Below are positions 16,068 through 25,183 of a stretch of 64,000 nucleotides of DNA, in pieces. The notes under the pieces were generated by a model that did no database searches, was not told the DNA's origin, and saw nothing but the letters and a program-made list of their open reading frames with translations. The DNA is taken from positions 62,001-126,000 of the forward strand of contig NZ_PHRF01000016.1 of the NCBI RefSeq assembly GCF_004151105.1. Direction: 5' to 3'. Numbering within the stretch: the first letter of the stretch is position 1; the number at the start of each line of letters is the position of its first letter. A program made the translations under genes and the position numbers. The stretch comes from Streptomyces sp. L-9-10. Lineage in GTDB: Bacteria; Actinomycetota; Actinomycetes; Streptomycetales; Streptomycetaceae.

Positions 16068-17654
16068 TTAGGAACGGAGCTTGCTTCCGGTCCCGGCCCC
16101 TGTCCCAGCCCCGGTTCCGGCCCCACCGCCCGTACCGTTCCCCGCTCCCGTCCCCAGCCAGTCGGCCAGCTTTCCGCCCTGCCCGACCGCCCGGAGCCGT
16201 CGCTCGGCGGCGTCCCGTACCGGATCGGTCGCGACCACCAGAAGCTCGTCGCCGCGGCGCAGTACGGTCGCCGGCTGCGGTACGAAGCTCTTGCCGTCCC
16301 GTACGACCAGGGTCACCGCGGACCCTGCGGGCAGCCGCAGTTCCCCGACCTCCACGCCGTGCATCTTCGAGTGCGCGGGGATGGCGACGGAGAGCAGATG
16401 GCCGCGCAGCCTCTCCAATGGCGCCGACTCGATGCCCAGGTCGGCGGCCTCGGAGGGATCGCCGAGCCGCAGGGCCTTGGCCAGCCAGGGCAGTGTCGGC
16501 CCCTGGACCAGCGTGTAGACGACGACCAGGATGAAGACGATGTTGAAGATCCGGAGACTGCCCTCGATGTTCGACACCATCGGGATGGTCGCCAGGATGA
16601 TGGGCACCGCGCCGCGCAGACCGGCCCAGGACATCAGCGCCTGTTCCTGCCAGGGGATACGGAACGGCAGCAGGCTGACCAGCACGGACAGGGGCCGCGC
16701 CACCATGGTCAGTACGAGACCGACGACGACCGCGGGCAGGAAGTCGTCCCCCAGCTCGTGCGGGGTCACCAGCAGTCCGAGCAGGACGAACATGCCGATC
16801 TGCGCGATCCAGCCGAGCCCTTCGGCGAACCCTCGGTTGGCCGGGGCGTGCGGCAGTTTGGAGTTCCCCAGGATCATCGAGGCGAGATAGACGGCGAGGA
16901 AGCCGCTGCCGTGTGCCGTGGCACCGATCGCGTACGCCGAGACGGCGATGGCCATCACTGCGATCGGATACAGCCCGGAGGCCGGCAGGGCCACATGGCG
17001 CAGCCCGAAGGCGCCCGCCCAGCCCACGGCCAGTCCGACGCACGCGCCGATCGCGAGCTCCAGCGTGATCTCGCCGACCAGCACGTACCAGTGCTCGACC
17101 GGGCCCGACGCCGAGAGGGCGACCACAATGATCACCACAGGCGCGTCATTGAAACCCGACTCGGCCTCCAGCGCCCCGGTCACCCGGGACGGCAGCGGCA
17201 CCTTGCGCAGTACGGAGAAGACCGCCGCGGCGTCCGTCGAGGAGACGACCGCGCCGACGATCAGCGCCTGGCGCCAGTCGAGACCGATCAGATAGTGGGC
17301 GGCCGAGGCGGTCACCCCGACGCTCACCGCGACGCCCACGGTCGAGAGCACCGCCGCGGCGGGCAGCGCCGGTTTCACTTCTTTCCACTTGGTGCCCAGA
17401 CCGCCCTCGGCCAGGATCACCACAAGGGCGGCGTATCCGATTACCTGCGTCAGCTCGGCGTTGTCGAACTTGACGTGAAAGAGACCGTCCTGACCTATGA
17501 CGACCCCGATCCCGAGATAGAGCAGCAGGCTGGGGAGCCCGCTCCGGGAGGAGATCCGGACGGCCGCGACCGCGATCAGCAGCACGAGGGAGCTGATGAG
17601 CAGAAGTTCATTGAGATGGTGGACAGACAGCGGCCGATCCTTCCCCTCGCGCAT
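16068..17654 (-). CDS. Potassium/proton antiporter, CPA1 family with TrkA-C domain (NhaP2-like)
   Basis: Membrane antiporter of 528 aa exchanging K+ (or Na+) for H+ in pH and ion homeostasis. About 12-13 membrane helices span residues ~12-400, including the ion-binding region AVVSSTDAAAVFSVLRKVPL and the FNDAPVVIIVVAL helix. Residues ~415-495 are an RCK_C/TrkA_C regulatory domain (AHSKMHGVEVGELRLPAGSA) that usually binds nucleotides. The last 25 residues are a Gly/Thr/Ala repeat (GAGTGAGTGAGTGS). It is divergent from the penicillin acylase across 257 bp. Residue pattern alone cannot distinguish K+ from Na+. Confidence 0.9.
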   Translation of the reverse strand: MREGKDRPLSVHHLNELLLISSLVLLIAVAAVRISSRSGLPSLLLYLGIGVVIGQDGLFHVKFDNAELTQVIGYAALVVILAEGGLGTKWKEVKPALPAAAVLSTVGVAVSVGVTASAAHYLIGLDWRQALIVGAVVSSTDAAAVFSVLRKVPLPSRVTGALEAESGFNDAPVVIIVVALSASGPVEHWYVLVGEITLELAIGACVGLAVGWAGAFGLRHVALPASGLYPIAVMAIAVSAYAIGATAHGSGFLAVYLASMILGNSKLPHAPANRGFAEGLGWIAQIGMFVLLGLLVTPHELGDDFLPAVVVGLVLTMVARPLSVLVSLLPFRIPWQEQALMSWAGLRGAVPIILATIPMVSNIEGSLRIFNIVFILVVVYTLVQGPTLPWLAKALRLGDPSEAADLGIESAPLERLRGHLLSVAIPAHSKMHGVEVGELRLPAGSAVTLVVRDGKSFVPQPATVLRRGDELLVVATDPVRDAAERRLRAVGQGGKLADWLGTGAGNGTGGGAGTGAGTGAGTGSKLRS

Positions 17655-17911
17655 GCCGGATCGTTCCTCCGGCAGCCGGTACTTCGTTACCTTACCTAAT
17701 CTTTAACGTTTTCTTGACGCTTTCGATCGCCAGTACGAGCAGATGTGATCTGCGCCTCCCTTCCGGCCGCTATCCGCCGGGAACCATGGCGTGATCACCT
17801 GTGTGATCGTCCGACGAGTCGCACTACATGACACCGAGTCCGGGACGATGAACGGCTGCGCCTATGGTTGCTCCAGCATTCCAGGACCACCCTGCCCCTC
17901 GAAGGACAGCG

Positions 17912-20821
17912 ATGCCCGCCAACACAGCCCCCCCTTCCGCCAAAAAGAAGGGGCGACGCGCCCGTCTGATCGTGATCGTCCTGGTGCTGGCGCTCGTCGG
18001 CGGTGTCGGCTACGGCACGTACTGGGGCGTCAGCACGGTCCGTGCCTCCTTCCCGCAGACGACGGGGACGCTCGAACTCAAAGGGCTCTCCGGGCCCGTG
18101 GATGTCAGACGCGACAGCTACGGCATCCCGCAGATCTACGCGAACAGCGACCAGGACCTGTTCCGCGCCCAGGGCTTCGTCCAGGCGCAGGACCGCTTCT
18201 GGGAGATGGACGTCCGGCGCCATATGACCTCCGGCCGGCTCTCCGAGATGTTCGGCAAGAGCCAGGTCAACACCGACACCTTCCTGCGCACCCTCGACTG
18301 GCGCGGGGTGGCACAGCGCGAGTACGACACCAAGCTCTCGGCGGAGACCAAGAAGAACCTCCAGTCGTACGCGGACGGCGTCAACGCCTACCTGGAGGGC
18401 CGCGACGGCAAGGACATCTCCTTCGAGTACGCGGCCCTGAGCTTCACCAATGACTACAAGCCCGAGAAGTGGACGCCCGTCGACTCGGTGGCCTGGCTCA
18501 AGGCGATGGCCTGGGACCTGCGCAGCAACATGCAGGACGAGATCGACCGCTCACTGCTGACCAGCCGGTTGAGCGACCAGCAGATCGATGACCTGTACCC
18601 GTCGTATCCGTACGACCGGAACAAGCCGATCGTCAGCGCGGGCGGGATCGACCCGATCACCGGCAAGTACGACCCCAAGGCCGAGCCCACCGACGGCGCG
18701 GAAAGCGGTATGGGTGACACGGGCTCGGACCTCGGCACGGGCGGCACCGGCACCGGTACAGGAAGCGGTGCAGGCACCGGCGGCACGGACACCGGTACGG
18801 GCACAGGCACAGGCACAGGCACCGGCATAGGGACCGGCACCGGCACCGGCACGGACAGTGGCGCGGACTCCGGCACCGGCGGGGCGATCACCGCGTCCGG
18901 CGCCACCGAGGACTTCAACTCCCAGCTCGAAGCACTCTCCGGCACGCTCGACGAGATCCCCGAGCTGCTCGGCCCGAGCGGCAGCGGTATCGGCTCCAAC
19001 TCCTGGGTCGTCTCCGGCCGGTACACGACCACGGACAAGCCGCTCCTCGCCAACGACCCGCATCTCGCGCCCCAGCTGCCCTCGCTCTGGTACCAGATGG
19101 GTCTGCACTGCCGCAGCGTCTCGGCGACCTGCAAGTACGACGTCGCGGGCTACACGTTCTCCGGAATGCCCGGCGTCATCATCGGCCACAACCAGGACAT
19201 CGCCTGGGGCTTCACCAACCTCGGCGCCGACGTGACCGACCTCTTCCTGGAGAAGGTCAACGGCGACTCCTACCAGTACGGCGACAAGGAGAAGCGGTTC
19301 AGGACCCGTGAGGAGACCATCAAGGTCGCCGGCGGCCAGAGCAAGACGATCACCGTCCGCTCCACCGACCGCGGCCCGCTGGTCTCGGACCGCAACAGCG
19401 AATTGGTGAAGGTCGGCGAGAAGGCCCCGGTCGGCGATGTCGCCCCGGACCGCGGCGACGGCTACGCCGTGTCGCTCCAGTGGACGGCGCTCCAGCCGGG
19501 CAAGTCCATGGACGCGGTCTTCGAGCTCAACAGGGCCAAGGACTTCAGCGAGTTCCGCAAGGCCGCCGAGCACTTCGAGGTCCCCTCGCAGAACCTCATC
19601 TACGCCGACACCAAGGGCCACATCGGCTACCAGGCGCCGGGCAGCATTCCGATCCGCTCGGACGGCTTCGACGGCCGCACGCCGGCTCCGGGCTGGGACC
19701 CGAAGTACCAGTGGAAGGGCTACATCCCCTTCGACGAGCTGCCATACGAGTACGACCCGGAGCGCGGCTACATCGTCACCGCCAATCAGGCCGTCATCGA
19801 CTCGAAGAAGTACCCGTACCCGCTGACCGAGGACTGGGGCTACGGCGCCCGCAGTCAGCGGATCAACGACCTGATCGAGTCGAAGATCAAGGACGGCGGG
19901 AAGATCTCGACCGACGACATGCAGACCATGCAGATGGACAACACCAGCGAGATCGCGAAGCTGCTGATGCCCTATCTGCTCAAGATCGATATCCCGGACC
20001 CGTCCGTACGCGAGGCGCAGAAGCTCCTCGAAGGCTGGGACTACACCCAGGAGCCCGACTCGGGGGCCGCGGCCTACTTCAACGCGGTCTGGCGCAATGT
20101 CCTCAAGCTCGCCTTCGGGAACAAGCTTCCCAAGGAGGTGCGCGTCAAGGGCGAGTGCCTGAACGTCCGTCCCGCCGACAGCACCGGTCCGGCGGACGAC
20201 GACATACAGCCGGTACGGGAATGCGGCCAGCGCGCGCCCGACGCGGCCCAGCCGGACGGCGGGGACCGCTGGTACGAGGTTGTGCGCAGCATCATCAAGG
20301 ACGAGGACAACGCCTGGTGGAGCTCCCCGGGCAGCCGCAGGGACGGCGCCACCAAGACCCGCGACAAGCTGTTCGAGCGCGCCATGGAGGACGCCCGCTG
20401 GGAGCTGACCGCCAAGCTCGGCAAGGACGTCTCCAGCTGGAGCTGGGGCCGGCTGCACCAGCTCCAGCTGGACAACCAGACCCTCGGGACCAGCGGCCCC
20501 GGCTTCCTGAAGCAGATGCTCAACCGCGGCCCGTGGAACCTCGGCGGCGGCGAGGCCGCGGTCGACGCGACGGGCTGGAACGCGGCGGGCGGCTACGAGG
20601 TCGTGTGGGTGCCGTCGATGCGGATGGTCGTCAACGTCGGTGACTGGGACAAGTCCCGCTGGATCAATCTGACGGGCGCCTCGGGGCACGCGTACAGCGC
20701 GAACTACACCGACCAGACGGACAAGTGGGCCAAGGGCGAGCTGCTCGACTGGCCGTACAAGGTCAACACGGTGGAACGCGCGACGAGCGACACCCTCACG
20801 CTCGAACCGCCCGCATCGTGA
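17912..20821 (+). CDS. Penicillin acylase family protein (Ntn hydrolase)
   Basis: Exported amide hydrolase precursor of 969 aa. Residues ~10-45 are a KKKGRRARLIV segment and a hydrophobic anchor or signal. The alpha chain (VDVRRDSYGIPQIYANSDQD, RAQGFVQAQDRFWEMD) runs to about residue 260. A 55-residue Gly/Thr repeat follows, then the beta chain starts at the predicted nucleophile Ser362 in GIGSNSWVVSGRYTTT. The NDPHLAPQLPSLWYQMGLHC stretch is typical of the family. Family members act on beta-lactams, acyl-homoserine lactones or lipopeptides; the true substrate here is unknown. The start is ATG 17912 with GAAGGA 5 nt upstream; an in-frame ATG at 17864 lacks one. Confidence 0.92.
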   Translation: MPANTAPPSAKKKGRRARLIVIVLVLALVGGVGYGTYWGVSTVRASFPQTTGTLELKGLSGPVDVRRDSYGIPQIYANSDQDLFRAQGFVQAQDRFWEMDVRRHMTSGRLSEMFGKSQVNTDTFLRTLDWRGVAQREYDTKLSAETKKNLQSYADGVNAYLEGRDGKDISFEYAALSFTNDYKPEKWTPVDSVAWLKAMAWDLRSNMQDEIDRSLLTSRLSDQQIDDLYPSYPYDRNKPIVSAGGIDPITGKYDPKAEPTDGAESGMGDTGSDLGTGGTGTGTGSGAGTGGTDTGTGTGTGTGTGIGTGTGTGTDSGADSGTGGAITASGATEDFNSQLEALSGTLDEIPELLGPSGSGIGSNSWVVSGRYTTTDKPLLANDPHLAPQLPSLWYQMGLHCRSVSATCKYDVAGYTFSGMPGVIIGHNQDIAWGFTNLGADVTDLFLEKVNGDSYQYGDKEKRFRTREETIKVAGGQSKTITVRSTDRGPLVSDRNSELVKVGEKAPVGDVAPDRGDGYAVSLQWTALQPGKSMDAVFELNRAKDFSEFRKAAEHFEVPSQNLIYADTKGHIGYQAPGSIPIRSDGFDGRTPAPGWDPKYQWKGYIPFDELPYEYDPERGYIVTANQAVIDSKKYPYPLTEDWGYGARSQRINDLIESKIKDGGKISTDDMQTMQMDNTSEIAKLLMPYLLKIDIPDPSVREAQKLLEGWDYTQEPDSGAAAYFNAVWRNVLKLAFGNKLPKEVRVKGECLNVRPADSTGPADDDIQPVRECGQRAPDAAQPDGGDRWYEVVRSIIKDEDNAWWSSPGSRRDGATKTRDKLFERAMEDARWELTAKLGKDVSSWSWGRLHQLQLDNQTLGTSGPGFLKQMLNRGPWNLGGGEAAVDATGWNAAGGYEVVWVPSMRMVVNVGDWDKSRWINLTGASGHAYSANYTDQTDKWAKGELLDWPYKVNTVERATSDTLTLEPPAS

Positions 20822-20959
20822 GCCGGGGCGAGCCGGGCCGAGCCGGAGCGGAATGCCGACGGCGCCGCTGGGCGCCCGGACGCAGGCCGGTACCGCTGAC
20901 GCCTCCGCCACCGGTCCCGCCGTCGGCGGCCCCTGACGCCACCGGCGCCACCGGCGCGG

Positions 20960-21562
20960 CTACCGCCGGTCGTCGAAGCGCCTGACGCCCCCCGGCGTCA
21001 CCACGGCCCGTACGGGGTGGTCGTGCGGCTCCTCCGGGACCCGCGCGACCACCTCGTTCTCGTACAGCAGGACGGTCAGCGCGGGTTCCGCTCCGGCGCG
21101 GGCCAGCCGGCCCAGGACCCGGTCGTACGAGCCGCCGCCCCGCCCCAGCCGCATGCCCCGCCCGTCCACCGCGAGGCCGGGCAGCAGCACGACCTCCGCC
21201 TCCAGCACCGCGTCCACGCCGAGCCGGGCACCGTCCGGCTCCAGCAGCCCCCGCCCCGCGGGTACCAACCGGTCCGCGCCCCCGTACTCCGCCCAGTCGA
21301 GGTCGTTGTCCGCCAGGAGCACCGGCAGCAGGACCCGTACCCCCCGCGCACGCAGCGCGTCGAGCAGCGCGCGTGTGCCGGGCTCGCGCCCCACCGAGAC
21401 ATACGCGGCGACGGTCCGGGCGTCGGCGAGCTCCGGCAGATCGAGTGCGCGCCGCGCGAGAACCGCCCCGGTTTCGAGTGCGTCCTCCCTGGACAGGAGC
21501 GCCCTCAGGGCGAGGAGTTCGCGGCGCAGCGCGGCCTTTCCGGGCATGTCGTTACTCATCAT
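20960..21562 (-). CDS. 5-formyltetrahydrofolate cyclo-ligase
   Basis: Cytosolic one-carbon enzyme of 200 aa. It converts 5-formyl-THF and ATP to 5,10-methenyl-THF, the route by which folinate re-enters the folate pool. Family motifs are seen: KAALRRELLALRALLS at the N-terminus, the LLPVLLADNDLDWAEY strand, and MRLGRGGGSYDRVLGRL with the GxGGGxYD nucleotide loop. It converges with the penicillin acylase and is divergent from galU (100 bp between starts). The 138-bp gap to the acylase is GC-rich spacer. Confidence 0.93.
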   Translation of the reverse strand: MMSNDMPGKAALRRELLALRALLSREDALETGAVLARRALDLPELADARTVAAYVSVGREPGTRALLDALRARGVRVLLPVLLADNDLDWAEYGGADRLVPAGRGLLEPDGARLGVDAVLEAEVVLLPGLAVDGRGMRLGRGGGSYDRVLGRLARAGAEPALTVLLYENEVVARVPEEPHDHPVRAVVTPGGVRRFDDRR

Positions 21563-21662
21563 TGCGCACCGGACATCACAAACCTCGCGTCTGATCGTTT
21601 ATGAGACGAAAGTTAACCGGAGTATCATCTTCCGCCTATAAAGCGCGGATAGTGTACTCCGC

Positions 21663-22565
21663 ATGACTCATTCGCCCTCCCGGATCACCAAGGCTGTCAT
21701 CCCCGCCGCAGGCCTCGGCACCCGGTTCCTGCCCGCCACGAAGGCCACTCCAAAAGAGATGCTGCCGGTTGTGGACAAACCCGCTATTCAGTACGTCGTC
21801 GAGGAGGCGGTAGCCGCCGGTCTCTCCGACGTCCTCATGGTGACCGGCCGCAACAAGCGCCCGCTGGAGGACCATTTCGACCGGAATTACGAGCTGGAGG
21901 AGGCGCTGACCCGGAAGGGAGACGCCGGCCGGCTCGCGAAGGTCCAGGAGTCCAGCGACCTCGCCACCATGCACTACGTGCGTCAGGGCAACCCCAAGGG
22001 CCTCGGACACGCCGTGCTCTGCGCCGCCCCGCACGTCGGTGACCAGCCCTTCGCGGTGCTGCTCGGTGACGACCTGATCGACCCCCGCGACCCGCTGCTG
22101 TCCCGCATGGTCGAGATCCAGGAGCGTGAGGGCGGCAGCGTCATCGCGCTGATGGAGGTCGACCCGAAGCAGATCCATCTCTACGGCTGCGCCGCCGTCG
22201 AGCCCACCGGTGACGCCGATGTGGTCAAGGTGCACGATCTGGTCGAGAAGCCCGACACCGCGGACGCCCCCAGCAATTACGCGATTATCGGCCGCTACGT
22301 CCTCGACCCCGCCGTCTTCGGCATACTGCGCCAGACCGAGCCGGGCCGCGGGGGTGAGATCCAGCTCACCGACGCGCTCCAGCAGCTTTCCGCCGACGAG
22401 AAGGTGGGCGGACCGGTCCATGGCGTGGTTTTCAAGGGCCGTCGCTATGACACAGGCGACCGCGGCGACTATCTGCGTGCCATTGTCAGACTCGCGTGCG
22501 AACGTGAAGACCTGGGCCCGGAGTTCCGCGCCTGGCTCCGCAGTTATGTCAGCGAGGAGATGTAG
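21663..22565 (+). CDS. galU: UTP-glucose-1-phosphate uridylyltransferase
   Basis: Cytosolic nucleotidyltransferase of 300 aa making UDP-glucose from UTP and glucose-1-phosphate for glycans and trehalose. The nucleotide-binding loop is PAAGLGTRFLPATKA, followed by PKEMLPVVDKPAIQYVVEEA. The mid-region VLLGDDLID carries the metal-binding Asp pair. It is followed after only 3 bp by glp, so the two are probably co-transcribed. This order (galU, glp, moaC, GNAT, sepX) is a known actinobacterial arrangement. Confidence 0.96.
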   Translation: MTHSPSRITKAVIPAAGLGTRFLPATKATPKEMLPVVDKPAIQYVVEEAVAAGLSDVLMVTGRNKRPLEDHFDRNYELEEALTRKGDAGRLAKVQESSDLATMHYVRQGNPKGLGHAVLCAAPHVGDQPFAVLLGDDLIDPRDPLLSRMVEIQEREGGSVIALMEVDPKQIHLYGCAAVEPTGDADVVKVHDLVEKPDTADAPSNYAIIGRYVLDPAVFGILRQTEPGRGGEIQLTDALQQLSADEKVGGPVHGVVFKGRRYDTGDRGDYLRAIVRLACEREDLGPEFRAWLRSYVSEEM

Positions 22566-22568
22566 CAC

Positions 22569-23903
22569 TTGAGCAGCACGGCAGAATCGGTACCGGCCGC
22601 CGGCCATGAGCGGCTGTGGTCGGTGGACGACCATCTCGCGGACATCCTCGCCGCGGTCCACCCGCTCGACCCCATCGAGCTGCAACTGCCCGACGCCCAG
22701 GGCTGTGTGCTGGTGGAGGACGTCACGGTACCGGTGGCTCTGCCGCCGTTCGACAACAGCTCCATGGACGGATACGCGGTCCGCACGGCCGATGTGGCGG
22801 GTGCCACCGACGAGTTCCCGGCCGTGCTGACCGTCATCGGCGATGTCGCGGCGGGCAGCGGCGCGTTGCCCGAGGTCGGCCCCGGGCAGGCCGCCCGGAT
22901 CATGACCGGCGCCCCGCTGCCGCCCGGTGCCGAGGCCGTCGTCCCGGTGGAATGGACCGACGGCGGCGCGGGCGGCGGCGCGGCCACCGCCATGCGCCCC
23001 GCCGGCGCCGGCGGTGAGGGATCGAGCGGTGAGGTACGGGTGTTCCGCTCGGCCGAGGCGCGCGACCACGTCCGCTCGCGCGGCAGCGATGTGCGCGCCG
23101 GTGACCTGGCCCTGGAGGCGGGCACGGTCCTGGGGCCGCCGCAGATCGGCCTGCTGGCCGCCATCGGCCGCGGTTCGGTACGGGTCAGACCCCGCCCGCG
23201 CGTGGTCGTGCTCTCCACCGGCAGCGAGCTGATCCAGCCGGGCGAGGAGCTGGGAGAGGGCCAGATCTACGACTCGAACAGCTTCGCGCTCACCGCCGCC
23301 GCCCGGGACGCGGGCGCCATCGCGTACCGGGTCGGCGCCGTCACCGACGACGCCGACACACTCCGCGCCACCATCGAGGACCAGTTGATCCGCGCCGACA
23401 TGGTCGTCACCACGGGCGGCGTCAGCGTCGGGGCGTACGACGTCGTGAAGGAGGCGCTCTCCTCCGTCGGCGACGAGGACGAGCCGGGCGGCGGTGTCGA
23501 CTTCCGCAAGCTCGCCATGCAGCCGGGCAAGCCGCAGGGCTTCGGCTCGATCGGCCCGGAGCACACCCCGCTGCTCGCGCTGCCGGGCAACCCGGTCTCC
23601 TCGTACGTCTCCTTCGAACTGTTCGTCCGCCCCGCGATCCGCGCCCTGATGGGCCGGGAGGACGTGCACCGCCCCGTCGTCCGGGCGACACTCGCGGCCG
23701 GCGAGACGCTGTCGTCCCCGGCGGGGCGCCGCCAGTTCCTGCGCGGTACGTACGACGCCGAGGGGGGCACGATCACCCCCGTGGGAGGGGCCGGTTCCCA
23801 CCTCATCGCCGCCCTCGCCCATGCCGACGCGCTGATCGTGATCCCGGAGGAGTCCGTCTCGGTGGAGCCCGGCACGGAGGTCGACGTCGTCCTGATCGGC
23901 TGA
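22569..23903 (+). CDS. glp: Molybdotransferase-like divisome protein Glp (MoeA homologue)
   Basis: Protein of 444 aa with the full MoeA/gephyrin-E fold, starting with TTG 3 bp after galU. PFDNSSMDGYAVRTADV, MTGAPLPPGAEAVVPVEW and LSTGSELIQPGEEL are MoeA motifs; TTGGVSVGAYDVVKEAL is the MPT-binding loop. In corynebacteria this paralogue binds FtsZ and the membrane receptor GlpR instead of, or besides, inserting molybdate. Because sepX/glpR lies 2 kb downstream in the same run, the divisome assignment is favoured. A true MoeA role cannot be excluded, since moaC and mogA follow directly. Confidence 0.85.
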   Translation: MSSTAESVPAAGHERLWSVDDHLADILAAVHPLDPIELQLPDAQGCVLVEDVTVPVALPPFDNSSMDGYAVRTADVAGATDEFPAVLTVIGDVAAGSGALPEVGPGQAARIMTGAPLPPGAEAVVPVEWTDGGAGGGAATAMRPAGAGGEGSSGEVRVFRSAEARDHVRSRGSDVRAGDLALEAGTVLGPPQIGLLAAIGRGSVRVRPRPRVVVLSTGSELIQPGEELGEGQIYDSNSFALTAAARDAGAIAYRVGAVTDDADTLRATIEDQLIRADMVVTTGGVSVGAYDVVKEALSSVGDEDEPGGGVDFRKLAMQPGKPQGFGSIGPEHTPLLALPGNPVSSYVSFELFVRPAIRALMGREDVHRPVVRATLAAGETLSSPAGRRQFLRGTYDAEGGTITPVGGAGSHLIAALAHADALIVIPEESVSVEPGTEVDVVLIG

Positions 23904-23975
23904 GCACCGCGCGGTGGCGGTACCGTGTCTGCCCACACAGGCCCCGTCGGGCCCGGACCGGGAGCGCCACAGCGA

Positions 23976-24542
23976 ATGACCGTGTTTTCCCGGGGGGAGA
24001 CCCCCGGACCCCCTCAGCAAGGCAGCTTGACGCATATCGACGAGTCGGGCGCGGCTCGCATGGTCGACGTCTCGGCGAAAGAGGTCACGGCGCGCGTCGC
24101 GCGCGCCAGCGGCCGGGTGCTGGTCTCGCCGCGCGTCGTCGAACTGCTCAGGGGCGGGGGAGTGCCCAAGGGGGACGCCCTCGCCACGGCGCGTATCGCG
24201 GGCATCATGGGCGCCAAGCGGACCCCCGACCTGATTCCGCTCTGCCATCCGCTCGCCGTCTCGGGGGTCACGCTCGACCTCTCGGTCGCGGACGACGCCG
24301 TCGAGATCCTCGCGACGGTGAAGACCACCGACCGCACGGGCGTCGAGATGGAGGCCCTGACCGCCGTCTCGGTGGCCGCGCTGACCGTGGTCGACATGGT
24401 GAAGGCGGTCGACAAGGGCGCGGTCATCACGGACGTACGGGTCGAGGAGAAGACGGGCGGCAGGTCGGGGCACTGGACCCGGCCCGGGGCGGTGGTGCCG
24501 CCCGGGGCGGCGGTCCCCGAGGCGGACGGAGGTGCGGAGTGA
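23976..24542 (+). CDS. moaC: Cyclic pyranopterin monophosphate synthase
   Basis: Molybdenum-cofactor enzyme of 188 aa that with MoaA converts GTP to cyclic pyranopterin monophosphate. The conserved core starts LTHIDESGAARMVDVSAKE. LIPLCHPLAVSGV carries an active-site His, and TTDRTGVEMEALTAVSVAAL and DKGAVITDVRVEEKTGGRSG complete the signature. Start choice is uncertain: ATG 23976 is used here, with GTG 23925 or TTG 24027 as alternatives; the last would give the most typical MoaC N-terminus. A ~20-residue tail follows the core. The end overlaps the next gene by GTGA, so the two are translationally coupled. Confidence 0.92.
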   Translation: MTVFSRGETPGPPQQGSLTHIDESGAARMVDVSAKEVTARVARASGRVLVSPRVVELLRGGGVPKGDALATARIAGIMGAKRTPDLIPLCHPLAVSGVTLDLSVADDAVEILATVKTTDRTGVEMEALTAVSVAALTVVDMVKAVDKGAVITDVRVEEKTGGRSGHWTRPGAVVPPGAAVPEADGGAE

Positions 24543-25183
24543 GTACGCCCGCGAGAAGCGGCGGTCCCGGTCCCGGGACCGAGCCGCGGTCCGCCTCCCG
24601 GTCCGTCCCCCCGTCCGCCTCGGAGAGCCCCACCGAACCGTCCGCGTCCCGGTCCGCCAAGCCGTCCGCGTCCCGGTCCGCAGGCCCGTCCGCCTCCACG
24701 TACCGCGCCCTGGTCGTCACCGCGTCCAACCGCGCCGCCGCCGGGGTCTACGCGGACACGGGCGGCCCGATCCTCGCCGACGGCCTGACCGCGCTGGGCT
24801 TCGCGGTCGACGGACCGAAGGTCGTCCCCGACGGGGATCCGGTCGAGCAGGCCCTGCGTGAGGGCGTCGCCGCCGCGTACGACGTCATCCTCACCACCGG
24901 CGGTACGGGCGTCTCCCCGACGGACCGCACCCCGGACGCCACCCGGCGCGTGCTCGACTACGAGATCCCGGGCATCCCGGAGGCGATCCGCGCCGAGGGC
25001 GCCGCGAAGGTCCCCGCCGCCGCCCTCTCCCGGGGGCTGGCGGGTGTGGCGGGTCGGACCCTGATCGTGAACCTGCCGGGCTCGACGGGCGGGGTACGGG
25101 ACGGTCTCGCCGTGCTCGGCCGGCTGCTCGTCCACGCCGTGGACCAGATCCACGGCGGCGACCACCCCCGTACCTCCGGATGA
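24539..25183 (+). CDS. MogA/MoaB-family molybdopterin adenylyltransferase
   Basis: Protein of 214 aa starting with a GTG that overlaps the moaC stop. Residues ~55-210 are the MoCF-binding fold: GVYADTGGPILADGL, ILTTGGTGVSPTDRTPDATR and the NLPGSTGGVRDGL loop. The enzyme adenylates molybdopterin before molybdate insertion. The first ~55 residues are a Ser/Pro/Ala/Arg repeat (KPSASRSAGPSAS), absent from E. coli MogA. An alternative internal start near the STYRALVV stretch would remove it, but no start codon fits well. It overlaps the GNAT gene by ATGA. Confidence 0.9.
   Translation: MSTPARSGGPGPGTEPRSASRSVPPSASESPTEPSASRSAKPSASRSAGPSASTYRALVVTASNRAAAGVYADTGGPILADGLTALGFAVDGPKVVPDGDPVEQALREGVAAAYDVILTTGGTGVSPTDRTPDATRRVLDYEIPGIPEAIRAEGAAKVPAAALSRGLAGVAGRTLIVNLPGSTGGVRDGLAVLGRLLVHAVDQIHGGDHPRTSG

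Noticed and set aside
14532..17699. A 1,055-codon plus-strand frame opposite the MFS and antiporter genes.
   Set aside because: Antisense shadow: composition is Arg/Gly/Gln-rich, no motif, and it covers two clear membrane-transporter genes on the other strand.
17680..17703. TTAGGTAAGGTAACG (minus strand) upstream of the antiporter as a DmdR/IdeR iron box.
   Set aside because: Only about half of the 19-bp consensus matches and neither flanking gene is iron-related.
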